The notes beneath the pieces were generated by a model, which was not told the DNA's origin, did not search any database, and was given only the letters and a program-made list of their open reading frames with translations. Below, one piece after another: positions 1-11,289 of a stretch of 64,000 nucleotides of DNA. Position 1 is the first letter of the stretch; each line of letters starts with the position of its first letter. The stretch comes from Yponomeuta sedellus (taxonomy: Eukaryota; Arthropoda; Insecta; Lepidoptera; Yponomeutidae), in NCBI GenBank assembly GCA_934045075.1, contig OW203722.1, positions 17,019,486 to 17,083,485 of the forward strand, given 5' to 3'. A program made the position numbers and the translations under genes.

Positions 1-355
1 ATTGCTCGGATCTGCGGACTTGCTACGGTCTTTTTCGATGTGTGGAACCTGCCTTTGCTGTTAATGTGTATTATACTCGTAGTTATTGTTCTTTTTAATG
101 CCATTTGTCCACTTTTCAAAAATATAAGAACAATTTCATTTGAACTCTAAAGTCGATATTGTGTTCATTTACTCGTAACTATGTTCTTTCATTTTTATTC
201 TTACAGATCAGAGGCGAGATCATCGCTTCTCAGAATTGGTTCCATTTGGTTAATTGAAAAAATACTGTAACATTTTTTGAGAAAGATAGTCTCGTAACAG
301 AAAAAAATTTCATATTTGTGATAGTTCCCCATTCGAAATCGTAGTCCCCCTCAGT
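1..355. other. Intergenic, nothing recognised
   Basis: AT-rich unique-looking sequence; no gene, repeat or RNA identified. Confidence 0.5.
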
Positions 356-604
356 TTAGTTTAGTTAGACCAGAGATTTCCGCACTTAGCCTAATAGTTG
401 GACCATTGTTCGTAGCAAGCGCTGAGGTACGTTTACACCTTAGGCACTAGCGTTTTCCTTCACCTTTAGCTAGTGGTATTTCTACTATAATTTCACAAAT
501 GGACATAACTTAAACAACGAAGTCATTGATATATGCTGGGATTCGAACGCACGACCTCCCTATTTAGAAGTTGGTACTCTACCGCTCCGACATCATCGCT
601 CACT
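356..604 (-). mobile_element. tRNA-derived SINE, family A, near full length
   Basis: Matches the copies at 28425, 40624 and 62804 along their whole length: the GAGATTTCCGCACTTAG head, the TTTTCCTTCACC core, and the tRNA-like end. In reverse complement the end gives a degenerate pol III B box (GGATTCGAAC on this strand). The tRNA end lies at right, so the element is on the minus strand. Confidence 0.8.
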
Positions 605-1769
605 CGTATACCTCTTAGACGTAGGTGTATTTTTTTAACAAATTAGATATTCTGACAAACCCGGTAAACTGAGCCTGAAATCAGCGATCATGTATGCAGT
701 GACAGTAAATGTTGATCAAGCAAACCAAGTTTAATTATAAGTCGCAATTCTTCATTGAACATCACCACTTGTTGAATTCCAGATTCGCAGTAGCACGTCA
801 GGACGTCCATCTGCAGTCCTACGAGGACATTGTTAGCGCGGGGCCAAGCATTTGCATCCAGAGCTCGTTAACGCAACGCTCGGCTCGCTGAATGACACCG
901 CGTCATTGCTGCCAGTGTTCGCTACACTTGCGGGGGACAAGCGGTGAATGCAGGCTCAATGAAGCGCTATTCTGGCACGGAAGAGGAAGGCGTCACCTTT
1001 ACTTTTAAGTAACTTACTTTCAGAGGAGGATGGAGATCTATGGACTCGCGCTCTGTAAAATTAAACTCGTCTTAATATAAACGTAATGGTAGAATATGAA
1101 TTGTTTTTCTAACTTTCAAGTCTCGCGTCGTACTACTGATATGGAGTGCCTCTTTATGGAAGCATTACTTAGCTAGTGTAGACATTACAATGGACCCTTT
1201 GATATTGCCAAGAGCAAAACGCAAAGTCAAATCCTTCGGTTTAAAGATGACTTGAAGCTCTAAGTAATCTCGAGCCTAGCCGTTAATACGTAAAAAGTAC
1301 TGGCACAGCACAACAAAAACTAAAATGATGTACAGCTAATAGTACAAGCACCAGGTTTTGAACAAGCACGTATAGGAAAAAATCTCGACCTAAACCTTTC
1401 TACTACTAAGCACATTACCAAAATAACTGTCGAAAGTCCATAAGAATATAATAGAGAATCGCTGTAGGGAGTTTGGCAAACGGTCATTTCATGGTAATAG
1501 TAGATGGGTAAAGCCGTATAAAACTGTAAGTATTTAGCTCTATTTGCTTAAAGATTAACGGTCTTATTTAGAAAAATGCGATTCAACTAAAGCACTACAT
1601 TGAGGAACTTATTCACTCTATGGTTTCGTGTTTTACTTGTAAAGTCTCCACCACAGTCTATATTAGACAGCGTTTTTGGAGTGTTTAAGAAACAATTATA
1701 TAATACAACTATTAGACAATATTATAATTATTAGTTTCTCTAAAGGAATTACCTACTATTTGACTCAAT
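605..1769. other. Intergenic, nothing recognised
   Basis: About 1.2 kb of unique sequence. The only open frame over 50 codons (709-891) has no family resemblance. Confidence 0.5.
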
Positions 1770-1872
1770 CTTCTTCTTCTTCAGCCTATAATACTTAGTC
1801 CCCTGCTGGACATAGCTCTCCCCTAATGAGCGCCATAGCTTGCCGCATCCAGCATCTGCCGGCAGTTTTTCA
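1770..1872 (-). mobile_element. LINE 3' tail (RT C-terminus type D), minus strand
   Basis: Reverse complement of the repeat at 7977-8116: shares the stretch encoding RT C-terminal residues (TAGRCW...RALWRSLG-like), the tail with CCAGCAGGGGACTAAG, and terminal GAAGAAGAAG. A 5'-truncated non-LTR retrotransposon end. Confidence 0.7.
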
Positions 1873-2535
1873 GTTTCAGTCAGTTTTGACTCAATAATCT
1901 TTGATAACTATTCTTACCCTATGTCTCGCAGTGGATAAGTTTGGGCTGATTGATAAATTGTTTTTTTTAAAAGATTTATTGTTTTTTTCCGAAATAATTT
2001 TATTATTATTTTTATTTAATCTATTAATTATTTTATTTTCCATTGTGATTATGATAATAGTTCTAGCAATTATTTTGTATATTTTGTTTCAAAAAAGATA
2101 TATTACGATTGTAAGGTATCTATCAGGCATGCTAAATTCCAGTAACATGCATTGCCCTGTGAGCGATTTATTGCTTGATGGAATGAGATACCGTTTCCAC
2201 GTTTACAATCGGAGAACAGCGCTCGATACGGTGGTATCTCCACACATGTTTTAATCGGCCCTACCCTAATTTATGACGTCATCTAATTCGTAACAAGTAT
2301 CGCCATCAACGCAATCAAATAGAGCCTGCAGGGGGTGCTTCGCTTCCTCGAGTTTATCAAAAGTGAAAAGATACAAAAGGTCTGTCCCGTCGCACATAAG
2401 GACGGGCATACGGAAAAAGCAAATTGGCTTGATATGAAGTGTGACTGATCGATACTTATAATAAACAAAAACCGGTCGCAGTATCTTAATCATAACGTAT
2501 CATAATGTATATTATAATGTGACGTTAGATTATCG
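1873..2535. other. Intergenic, very AT-rich
   Basis: Includes a T/A low-complexity tract (about 1960-2100) that creates a spurious hydrophobic open frame. No gene recognised. Confidence 0.5.
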
Positions 2536-2695
2536 CCTCAGTCAGCTGACTTTCGCGATAATCCTACAGCTATAGGATGGATGTAGATGGCATGGGACTA
2601 TGAGAGAGGGGGGGGGGGGGGCATTTGGAGGAAAAGGCCTATACCCAGCAGTGCTTCGCATCAGTGGGTTGATGATGACGATTGACAAACATTTC
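2536..2695 (+). mobile_element. Degenerate LINE/SINE 3' tail with poly-G run
   Basis: Contains the lepidopteran retroposon tail pattern GGCCTATACCCAGCAGTG followed by GATGATGACGATTGA, and a run of about 12 G at 2609-2620. It is similar in idea to other LINE tails here but has no close copy in the window. Confidence 0.5.
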
Positions 2696-2784
2696 GTTTT
2701 TCTCTTTTCCTTAGCCAGAGCCTGGCTCACACTTAGCCAGTTCTAATTTTTTTGTTGTACGATAGATACTCTTACATAGTCACA

Positions 2785-2824
2785 GAAAATTTGACACTTG
2801 TTTACAAACAAGTGTCAAAATTTC
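2785..2824. repeat. Hairpin inverted repeat (19-bp arms)
   Basis: Arms 2785-2803 and 2806-2824 are near-perfect reverse complements (core GACACTTGTTT / AAACAAGTGTC) with a 2-base spacer. Could be a tiny MITE remnant. Confidence 0.8.
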
Positions 2825-4861
2825 AGTTTGTTTAATGATAGAATAATAGCAAAATAAGAGATACGTTTATTTAAGGGTCTGTTTTCTATAGTTGTTGTTA
2901 TTTGTTGGACAACCCGCCATAATAATACATTTTGTGAAAGACAGACAGGCAGTGTTAGCATGGTTATATAGAATACGGGCTGATTGATAGATTGACACGC
3001 TTTTATTGACATTGTTCAACACCGCCGGACATATTGGGTGCCTAAAAGCTAGATCTAATCAGTGTGGTTTTGAAACTAAGAACTTGCATTTTGGGAATAT
3101 CGAATCAAGAAAAAAAAATGTGGATGCGAAGTGGAGCGCTCTTGTTCGACACGCTCTCAGCCAGGTTTTATGTCAGCCAGTAATCGTAACTGTTAAGTGC
3201 ACTATAAAAGTTAATCATTGCCATAAGGCTCAATTGTTTCAGTGAACCACAATACCAAAGATGATTCATACGGAATCTCTGTTTCGACTTACTTCGGGCA
3301 CTATGCTTGCTTGAAGATAGACAGCTTAAATTTGCGATAATTTGTAGCCAAATACAACAATTTATTTCATGACGAAATGCTCGAGAGTTTGAAATCGATG
3401 AATGTTGTTTGGTCATTCATTTGACCATATAATTAGTCTGTCTACTGCTGATTATAATTAACGCGTGTGTCCACAGCGGATCGACAATGTTTAGGGCCGA
3501 GAATACATATCGAATAATGTTATTTTATTAATGGCGCTCACGAAGGATCCGAAGGAGAGCCGTATTATCTCGTCCATTCGCCGGTGAGTGGTCGATGTCA
3601 TTGTCAGTAAATGTCATTAAGAGCACGGGTTTTGAGCTCACTCCACACATTTATATTTGTAGGACATACAACATAGTTTATAGTTGCTGCAGAAACAACT
3701 ATAAATTCTGTTGTTGCTGTAAACGAAGTTTTGCTTTGGAGAACAGGTAAAAAAAGATGAAACGAAGAATATTGTTTAATCTACAATAGAGCATATGACA
3801 TTAAAATGTAACAAAAATACACAGTACAATAATTTTGATTTTAAAAATTTAAAAACCTATTTAGAGGCTAAGAATTTGAAAAATTATTTAGTATTTTTGA
3901 ATGTAATAAAACTGCGCAATTAATCTTTTGTCATCGACATTATCGTAAGCATCAGTCCACCACCGTTTAATGCCTATGCACTTTGCACCCTTAATTGCAA
4001 AAATATAATAGATGTCTTACCATTGCAAATCACCATGGCCGTTTATGTTTTGTTATATTTTCTCGTATTGATACTACCTATATTTACGTGATACGTGATA
4101 ATGATAATACTTTACGCTTTGTGAAAATCGTTGTGATAAACTGATGTAAAATTTAATGTCAAGGCTATTGTAGTACAGCTATAAACCTTTGCGACAGTCA
4201 ATGAATACTGGGACAACTTCACACAATTCCCAAAACCGATTACACCGCGCTGAGTGAGAATGTCACCCTGGAAGGTTAACAGACGATTTCACGGTTTCAA
4301 TTAGCATTTTATTAGGTAACTACTCAGAGCAATCAATCGTTCCAGTGACGTTTACAGAACCCAAAAACAGCTCGTCCCAATTGAGAACTTTCATGTGTTT
4401 CAATAAGGTTTAGTTTCCGATTCAGAGGTAATTTAATACTAAAGCACAAGCTTGTCTTATTACCGTATAGAGAGCGATAAAAGTAACACACATCCCTAAG
4501 CATGTTACTGTAGGATGCGAGGGATGCGTTCCGCTAGTACGCGAACCGAAATTCGCGTACATCGGAGATTGATAAAAAGAAATATGAACAAATATACAAA
4601 CTTAATTAATCTTCCACCAACGAACACGATTTCAGCTGATCATAATTAAACTAGATTTCGAAAAAAAAAATGTAATTTTTTGGGTCGAGCCTTGTTTTCG
4701 TTCTTGGAAATAAATGCCACGGATACTGACTGACTGTATCGAACATTTGTTTCACTTGGCAAGAAACAAAGAAGTATAGCAGAGCTGACGGCCAACCTCC
4801 ATTAGTGGAGAGGCATAGGAAGAAGAAGAAGACTGACTGACTCAAGGAATATGGAACTGAC
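2825..4861. other. Intergenic; one family B fragment, one possible regulatory block
   Basis: A 30-base fragment of the family B end (AAACCTATTTAGAGGCTAAG) lies at 3850-3880. The 3440-3650 stretch is less AT-rich and non-repetitive and could be regulatory. Otherwise nothing recognised. Confidence 0.5.
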
Positions 4862-4915
4862 TTCTTCTTCTTCTTTTACAGGCTATATTAGTCCACTGCT
4901 GGACATAGCCCTCCC
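4862..4915 (-). mobile_element. LINE 3' tail type D, interrupted
   Basis: TTCTTCTTCTTC followed by GGCTATATTAGTCCACTGCTGGACATAG-type sequence, as at 22457 and 36417. Its continuation is broken by the 5S-SINE at 4928. Confidence 0.7.
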
Positions 4916-4927
4916 CGGACCTTCCAG

Positions 4928-5308
4928 AAGCGCTCGTGGCCTGGTGAACCGCTCGTGGCCTGGTCGAACCGAGTGAGTGGAATCAATCACTAGAGTTAAG
5001 CAACAACAGGCGCGGTCAGGTGCTGGATGGGTGACCGTCCCGTTACTACCGCTAGTGGCATTTTTCCGAGCGCTTCCGTGCTTCGCAAGGCACATTAAGC
5101 CGTGGGTGCCGGCTGTCATGTAATGGCAGTCGTTAAGCCATGTCAGAGGCCTTATGGGCGATTTGATAACTTCTGCCAGTAAGGCCCGCCACTGTCTTAC
5201 AAACCTCCACCAACCCGGACTTGGCCCCCGTGGTGGAGTATGGCCTAACCTTCCTGCAATGGAGGAAGAGACCCGTGCCCCAGCAGTGGGGACATACAGG
5301 GTTGCAAT
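4928..5308 (+). mobile_element. 5S rRNA-derived SINE, full length, with target-site duplication
   Basis: Carries a 5S rRNA-like internal promoter region at about 4985-5045 (GAGTTAAGCAACAACAGG ... GGATGGGTGACCGTC). The SINE body (CTTCGCAAGGCACATTAAGC, GGCCCGCCACTGTC) and the tail GTGGGGACATACAGGGTTG follow. The first 25 bases are duplicated (CGCTCGTGGCCTGG twice). It is flanked by a perfect 12-bp direct repeat, CGGACCTTCCAG, at 4916-4927 and 5309-5320. This marks an insertion into the neighbouring LINE tail. Confidence 0.88.
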
Positions 5309-5320
5309 CGGACCTTCCAG

Positions 5321-6214
5321 TCGGACATGCACCAAGCACGGCAATACTACGCGAAATATTAAATCCACGTAGTACCGAAACCGTATAACCCAAAGTCGCG
5401 TATAGCGGGATATTACTCTGTAAAGTAAACATAGCGATAGCCGGTGTTTTGTGCTTTAAATAACAACAAGATAAAAGACAGTCCAAAGAAAACTTTCATT
5501 TCGAAAGCTGCATGATAGCTGTTGTACAGTCGCGTGGACTAACATGTAAACACTTTTGAACCTTGTCACATTATGCTCTTCTAGTCTCATGTATAAGAAA
5601 TTTCCTCGTGTTAGAGGAGAAACGCGTCGCTCATTTTCTCACACAAGTATTGGTGTCGGTGATGGTGTGTTCGTGGCTTGCTTCTGCTTGAAAAAGTGAG
5701 TAGGAGGGCGGTGCATTAACCGTTTGTGTGGGGTTTTTGGCGGAATTTAGCAAACTAATTTTCACATTTTAATGTATGAATTTCCGTAAAAGTAACGCCT
5801 GATTCCATACAATATTATGAGAAATTTACTATTTTGACGTTGAAAAGCTACGGAAGTGCATACATGTTAGTGCTCGTGGCTGTACTATTGTACCTACGTG
5901 ATATCATAAAACTCACCCTTTGTGAGATTTTTTCTAAGGCGCCAGGGTCTTGTCTCCCCTGAGCGTGTATATCATGAGCAGCATATTAATTAAGGCACGG
6001 AAGGGTTGTGGACCGCCTACATGGAGCTTCCCTCGTAAAATAACACACTCATTAGTTCCACAGGAGTTTTGTTTGTTTTTATAAGTTCCGTGACCATTGG
6101 CGTCGCCGCGGTCGCGTTGAAACTAACGATATTAGTCTCAGTCAAAGTTTTATTAATAGGATATCTTTGGGTATTACTTCTTGTTGACTGACGGTAGGTC
6201 TTTGAAATATTTTC
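5321..6214. other. Intergenic, nothing recognised
   Basis: Unique AT-rich sequence without repeats shared elsewhere in the window. Confidence 0.45.
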
Positions 6215-6315
6215 TAAAATTATTATTATTAATACGTTTATTGCACATAAGTAAAAAAAATACAATGGCAATGTGGCGGACTTAATGCTATAAGCATTTT
6301 CTACCAGTCAACCAC
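6215..6315 (-). repeat. Dispersed repeat H (LINE/SINE tail), minus strand
   Basis: Reverse complement of the repeat at 12610-12712 and 34672-34745: shares CTGGTAGAAAATGCTTATAG, the CATTAAGTCCGCC core, and GTGCAATAAACGTATTAATA. Looks like the polyadenylated tail of a non-LTR element. Confidence 0.7.
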
Positions 6316-6616
6316 AGATGGTGCAAGAGATTAAAATCGTTATTATAAAATGTTAAGTGGCAGAAGACGTCATAGTTTTACATTTAATGAGTCTATTCGC
6401 AATTGTATTATCGTCGTCAATCATTCAAAGGTGCAAGAAAGCGTATATAGGATAGTTTTAAAAACTACGTACTCCTCTATTCCGGGTACCTAATCCAGAA
6501 TATCCTTCTTATTAGCTGAACCCAATTTTTCTAAGTACAAAATAGACTGCATCTGTATGCAACTTTAATGAGGAACCTCATTGATGTTAGAGGTTCTAAC
6601 AAAACCTAACCAAACG

Positions 6617-6750
6617 CCTTCTCTCAAAAAGAGAGAGTATGAGCTTTAATACTACGCGTGCCCACCACAAATTGGCAATTTCAATCGGTGAGTTTAACAC
6701 AGCAGATAACCTGAGCTCAGGTTTCCTTGCGATGTTGTCCTCCATAGTTA
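6617..6750 (-). mobile_element. tRNA-SINE family A, 3' part only
   Basis: Contains CTTCTCTCAAAAAGAGAGAG, CGCGTGCCCACC and GGTTTCCTTGCGATGTTGTC, as in the copies at 36313 and 53768. It lacks the tRNA head. Confidence 0.7.
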
Positions 6751-7600
6751 GAAGTTTGCAATCTTATTTAAGTTCCACCACTAACACTCCCAAGACAGTT
6801 TAAGTTCATGGAGCTAGTTTATAAGAGGAAATCCTGCGATAGGTTTCAATGAATTATGACGGCATGGGCCCAAAATGTTGTAAGTTAGATAGACAGAGAT
6901 CACTTTATTGCACAACCAGAAAAATGTCAAAAGTTAATTTAACTGGAATTAGACGCCGAATTTCGAGTTAGCTTTATGAAATACATTAACATTGTAGACT
7001 TTTAGTCCGGATTTAATTACGGGTGTTGTTACATTAACATTATATATATTTTTATTAAGACGGGTAGACACTTGACCTCAGTCACGCCTGATGATAAACG
7101 AAAATTGGTTCTCAGATGTTACGTTCTTACCTATTAAATGCCGTTAGACTCTAGTTTTAAAGACACCCAAGAACACCAATCGAGCACGCAATTTCTCAGT
7201 GCGCGGCACTACTGTCGCGGTCGTCAGTCCCCTCTCAACCATCGACAGATGAATAAGTGCGTGTTAATTGGTATTTAAACGTCCGTTAATGGGCGGGACA
7301 ATGATGGAGTCGTCGCCGCTGATCTTATCCTTTCTATGGCTGATAAGATAAGGGCGATTATGTCGATCCCGCGGCAGTTACAAAGGCAAATTGCGGACAG
7401 CAGCGGTGGTGTAGAGCCTTGGACCTCCGTGAATACTTTGTTCTGAATGACCGTTACTAAAATAAACAGTTTGAATCTACAATGTTGGCTGCGTCAAAGT
7501 TGTATGTCTAGTGTGATTGATAAAATATAACAGATACACGCTCATTAGAAAACAAACGAAAATAGTTGCAGTTGTAGCCAGTCACACATACACATATATT
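6751..7600. other. Intergenic; contains a GATA-site cluster
   Basis: The 7190-7400 part is non-repetitive and GC-richer, with CTTATC at 7324-7329 and TGATAAGATAAGG at 7341-7353. A short tRNA-head-like stretch (GCAGCGGTGGTGTAGAGCC) is at about 7403. Confidence 0.5.
7321..7355. promoter_or_regulatory. Paired GATA-factor motifs
   Basis: Three GATAAG motifs in 30 bases: one on the minus strand at 7324-7329 and two overlapping on the plus strand within 7342-7352. In Drosophila the GATA factor Pannier activates achaete-scute through a distant enhancer, so a Pannier role is plausible but inferred. Confidence 0.35.
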
Positions 7601-8160
7601 ACGCATACGTGAATATTTGTAGGAAATCTTCCACACACTAGAAAACTACTGTCATTTCCTATTGTATAGAAGGTTACGAAGGCGCCTCACTAAGCGAATC
7701 CCATACAAACCTTTATATATAATTTACTTTATTAATTAAATTTACTTTATATATAATTTAGGTTTGGTTATAATTTACAAACGACACGCTGGGTAGCAAT
7801 GAAACTTTGATTGAAGAGGTTTGATCGTGCATTAAATTGAGAGTACATGAATAAAAAAGCCTTTTCATAAAATGTTCTAAAGATGTAAATGATTTATTTT
7901 TATTTTAAACAGGGTCAACCTTCCATGCCGCAATCCAGCATGTCGTTTAATAATTAAAACCAAATAACGTTTGTATGGTGGGATGACGATCTGCGAAAAA
8001 CTGCGGGCAGATGCTGGATGCGGCAAGCTGAAGACAGGGCGCTATGGCACTCATTAGGGTAGGGCTATGTCCAGTATTGGACTGCATAATATAGCCTGAA
8101 GAAGAACAAAAAGAAGAACGTTTGTATAAAAATTACTTCGTGAGGCGCTATCGTCTTACA
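7600..8160. mobile_element. MITE-like element G (copy 1), split by a LINE tail
   Basis: Inverted termini: left CGCCTCACTAAGCG...CATACAAAC (about 7680-7712), right AACGTTTGTATAAAAATTAC...GAGGCGCTA (8117-8150). Internal halves also pair (AAACGACACGCTGG near 7780; CCAGCATGTCGTTT near 7935). It is almost the reverse complement of the element at 8690-8950. A LINE tail (7977-8116) is inserted near its right end with an 11-bp duplication. Confidence 0.75.
7977..8116 (+). mobile_element. 5'-truncated LINE 3' end (RT C-terminus type D), with target-site duplication
   Basis: Translates as WDDDLRKTAGRCW followed by MRQAEDRALWHSLG and a stop, the C-terminal signature of non-LTR retrotransposon reverse transcriptases. 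The tail then runs GGCTATGTCCAGTATTGGAC to GAAGAAGAACAAAAAGAAG. It is flanked by the perfect 11-bp repeat AACGTTTGTAT (7966-7976 and 8117-8127), showing target-primed insertion into MITE G. Confidence 0.85.
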
Positions 8161-8179
8161 CGCACACACAGACACATTA

Positions 8180-8310
8180 TGTTTTGTGTATATTTGTGGG
8201 AAATCTTACTCAATAGAAAACTGGTGTCACTTCCCATTGTATAGAAGGTTTCGTAACCTTCTCACTAAGCAAATCCCATACAAACGTAGTTTGATTTTCA
8301 AATATCAGTC
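8180..8310. repeat. Direct repeat of the 7605-7712 flank of MITE G
   Basis: Shares GAAATCTT..ACTAGAAAACT..GTCA..TCCCATTGTATAGAAGG and AAGCAAATCCCATACAAACG with 7605-7712. Probably an end of a third, incomplete G element. Confidence 0.65.
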
Positions 8311-8689
8311 AACAGTGAAATTCCCAGGTGGTTTGTTTAATTTACATGTTAAAAGTTTTTTGATCGATTTCAAACTTAACCTATGAGCCATACTTTGTTG
8401 TTAAATAACCATATCATCCTGTCACACCACACATTTCGCGGAAGTGTCATTGTTCACACTGTGATTGCTGTCACCCCTGTATCTGCAAGCATATTTGTAG
8501 ATAATACCCACAATTAAGGTCTGTGGGTTGGAAGTGTCAACCACGCGGTATTCCCACACACTCATATTACATTTGAATCGACAGGTTGGCGGTGAGAGTT
8601 CAAATGAGTCGCACCAACTTCCGTAAGGCATCTACGTATTACTGTTGCGCCCAGTTTCCAGTACAATTACAATCTATTCATCTACTGTA

Positions 8690-8950
8690 GCGTCTCACGA
8701 AGTAATTTCTATACAAACGTTATTTGGTTTTAATTTTTAAACGACGTGCTGGATAGCTGCATGGAGGTTTGATCCTGTTTAAAGTAAAAAAAATATTTAG
8801 GTACATCTTTTTAAGAACATTTTATAAGAAGACTTTTTTAATCATGTACTCTCAATTTAATGCACGATTAAACTTCTTCAGTCAAACATTCATTCCCACC
8901 CAGCGTGTCGTTTGTAAATTGACACCAAACCACGTTTGTAAGGGAATCGG
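8690..8950 (-). mobile_element. MITE-like element G (copy 2), inverted relative to copy 1
   Basis: Reverse complement of 7730-7990: GTCTCACGAAGTAATTTC, ACGTTATTTGGTTTTAATTT, TACTCTCAATTTAATGCACG, AGCGTGTCGTTTGTAAATTG. Copy 2 lacks the LINE insertion and so documents the empty site. Confidence 0.8.
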
Positions 8951-9251
8951 TACAATTACAGTACAAACCGATACCAAACAAACGTGGTTTGAAGTGTGTT
9001 AAACTTTCCCTTAGTTAGTGAGTTACTAATTAATATACTTATTTCAAATAGCTTCTACAAATCATAACTAAACGGAACTCAGAAAACAAGGTCATTGGTA
9101 CCTAAAAGCCGAAATCGAAACCACGTTTCTTTGTTATGATGAGGCAAGTATTTTACTGATGCACTACCAAATCGTTCTCACTATCTGACCAGCCCATGAG
9201 AAGACGCCCACTGTTGGGCATAGGCCACTTCACGATTACGCCGGTTTCGCC
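8951..9251. other. Intergenic; short retroposon-tail trace
   Basis: AGACGCCCACTGTTGGGCATAGGCC at about 9203-9228 resembles a LINE tail. Otherwise unrecognised. Confidence 0.4.
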
Positions 9252-9588
9252 ATCATCATCAACCCTTTATGTCCCCACCGAGGGGTACCCGTCTCTTCCC
9301 TAAGGAAGGTTTAGGCCATACTCCACCCCGGGGGCGAAGTCCGGATTGGTGGAGGCTTGCAAAACTAGTAGCCGGTCTTACTGTCAGAACATTTCAAGCC
9401 GCCCTAAGGCCTCTGACTTGGCTTAACGACTGCCATCTATGGACGGCAGCGGGCACCAACAGCTTAACGTACCTTGCGAAGCACCGAAGTGCTCGGAAAA
9501 ACGCCACTAGCGTTAATCACAGACGTTCACCCATCCGTGCACTGAACGCGCCCTATGTTGCTTAACCTTCGTGATCATGTAAGATCAC
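9252..9588 (-). mobile_element. 5S rRNA-derived SINE, subfamily II, minus strand
   Basis: Reverse complement carries the 5S-like block near 9525-9570 (CGAAGGTTAAGCAACATAGG, then TGGGTGAACGTC), CTTCGCAAGGTACGTTAAGC, and the tail near 9260. Shares CACCGAGGGG with the copies at 11504 and 33645, a subfamily distinct from 4928 and 37016. Confidence 0.85.
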
Positions 9589-10311
9589 TGCAGTTCCCTG
9601 CTAATCACGTCCATTTTTTGTCTGCCGCCTTTTAATGTCATCAACCCATCGGGTAGGGGCCTACCCACCGAACGCCAGCCATTTCTCGGTCACCACTCTG
9701 TGACTGCCCTCGTCGACCGCAACCACCGTATTGTTTTACAAAAAATTGTTTGTAGTAACTGCAGGAACGTCCGTTATCGCTCTCTGACCTGTCATTAGCA
9801 CACTGTGAAGGGGTGGTTGACAAACGACTCGATCGTGATTTACTAAAATTACGCTCACCACTGTCACCGTGGGAAAGGACTGCTGACGTCATTATATAAT
9901 AAAAACATTTAGAACTGCGCAGGTAAAAGCCTGGTCATTAGAGAAGCCGACTCCAAGTTCAAGTGCCCTCGTGTAGTTGACAGATGACCAAATTATCAAC
10001 GTTCTCATGTCAAACCTGACACTACAGCTGTATTTTCTGGTGCAACATGACAAAATTAAATAGGTAACTTTCTTACTACCTTGAACGTGGCTCTACAAAA
10101 AGCAACTGGTGTAGGTGCACCATTACGAAGTCCATTGGAGTCAATTAAAGTTTATGTTAACAATGAATGTAATAAACATTGTGTATTGTGATTATTTTAC
10201 CTAGTTAAGTGATTTAAAATTCAACCGTGGTCTAACATGCAAACCCTAAAATTAATCAAAATTGAGGAATCTACCAGTTATATTTTATCCGATCTAACAT
10301 GTTATCTACTT
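9589..10311. other. Intergenic, nothing recognised
   Basis: Unique sequence; the 9640-9890 part is less AT-rich but its minus-strand open frame shows no known domain. Confidence 0.45.
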
Positions 10312-10453
10312 AGGGTCAATTTCTGAATTGAGAATTTTGCTAAGTAAATAGTAACCTGTAGTGCTGTCTCTTCGAATTTCTCAGAAAAGAGCGTGACAGA
10401 ACGTTACTCATGTATTTAATTAGTAAAATTCTCAATTCAGAAACCGGTCCTTA
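10312..10453. mobile_element. MITE-like element F, copy 1
   Basis: Inverted termini GGTCAATTTCTGAATTGAGA ... TCTCAATTCAGAAACCGGTCC. The interior, CTGTCTCTTCGAATTTCTCAG and GTGACAGAACGTTACT, closely matches the copy at 39134. Confidence 0.8.
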
Positions 10454-11289
10454 GACTAAGAGTAGTCAGAACAAGAATATGTACTTGCCAAGCCATGGTA
10501 ATAACACTTTGCGTAGGTGGCAACTTGAAATTATGATGCAGTCGTTCTCTACCTGCCAGGGTGCGCAAATATTATTTTTGGATCATGCATTTGTATAGAT
10601 ATTAAAAATTCAAGCGAAATACTACCTAGTGTGATATAGGGTAATAGGCAACGGACAAAATAAGAATTATTGTGCGGTAGATTAATCTCGCCCTCTTTGC
10701 AATAAACGTTGTATCCAATGGACGTGTTTCTCTCGTACGCTGTCAGCTAGATATCAGAGTGTCTAACCCGAGTCTAAGTATCTATTCTTCACCAAGAACT
10801 AAAGATTACTCTCCAATGTTCTACTAAGGATTTAGTATTATGGTGGATGTTACGTGCAACCTAAGCACTGAAACAGGACGTTCATTATGGAATTCGACTG
10901 GGCGACTCGATGGACAGGATCGGTCAGCATCGAAGAACATTTTCACTCGGCACAGCGAAGATAGGCATATGCAGATCTGGCGACCAGTCACCGTAGCGGT
11001 GAGGTACCTAATTAAAAGAGGAAGAATAGAATTGAATTCCTCCAATACTCCAAACTAACTTTAAGTACCACTGACAAAGCCGCTTCAAAAACGATTCCGT
11101 GATAAAGAAGTCTTTGTTGCGCCTCGAAAATTTATGTGCACGCAGACTTCTACAGTTCCATCGTACAAGATGCTCAATATTCTAAGTGGAGCTTTATTGC
11201 GCGATGACTTTAATGTTCGTGATAAGTTGACAAGTCTTTGCTGGAGCAAAGCAAAAATTATATACTTACAACCTGAAAGGATATAATAA
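10454..11289. other. Intergenic, nothing recognised
   Basis: Unique; 10840-11060 is open on both strands (72-73 codons) but without recognisable protein features. Confidence 0.45.

Noticed and set aside
1901..2254. 117-codon hydrophobic open frame, like a membrane protein
   Set aside because: Produced by a T/A-rich tract encoding Leu/Ile/Phe; no signal-anchor pattern, codon structure or relatives seen.
4883..5486. Minus-strand frames of 161 and 117 codons
   Set aside because: They run through a SINE and a LINE tail; no conserved domain.
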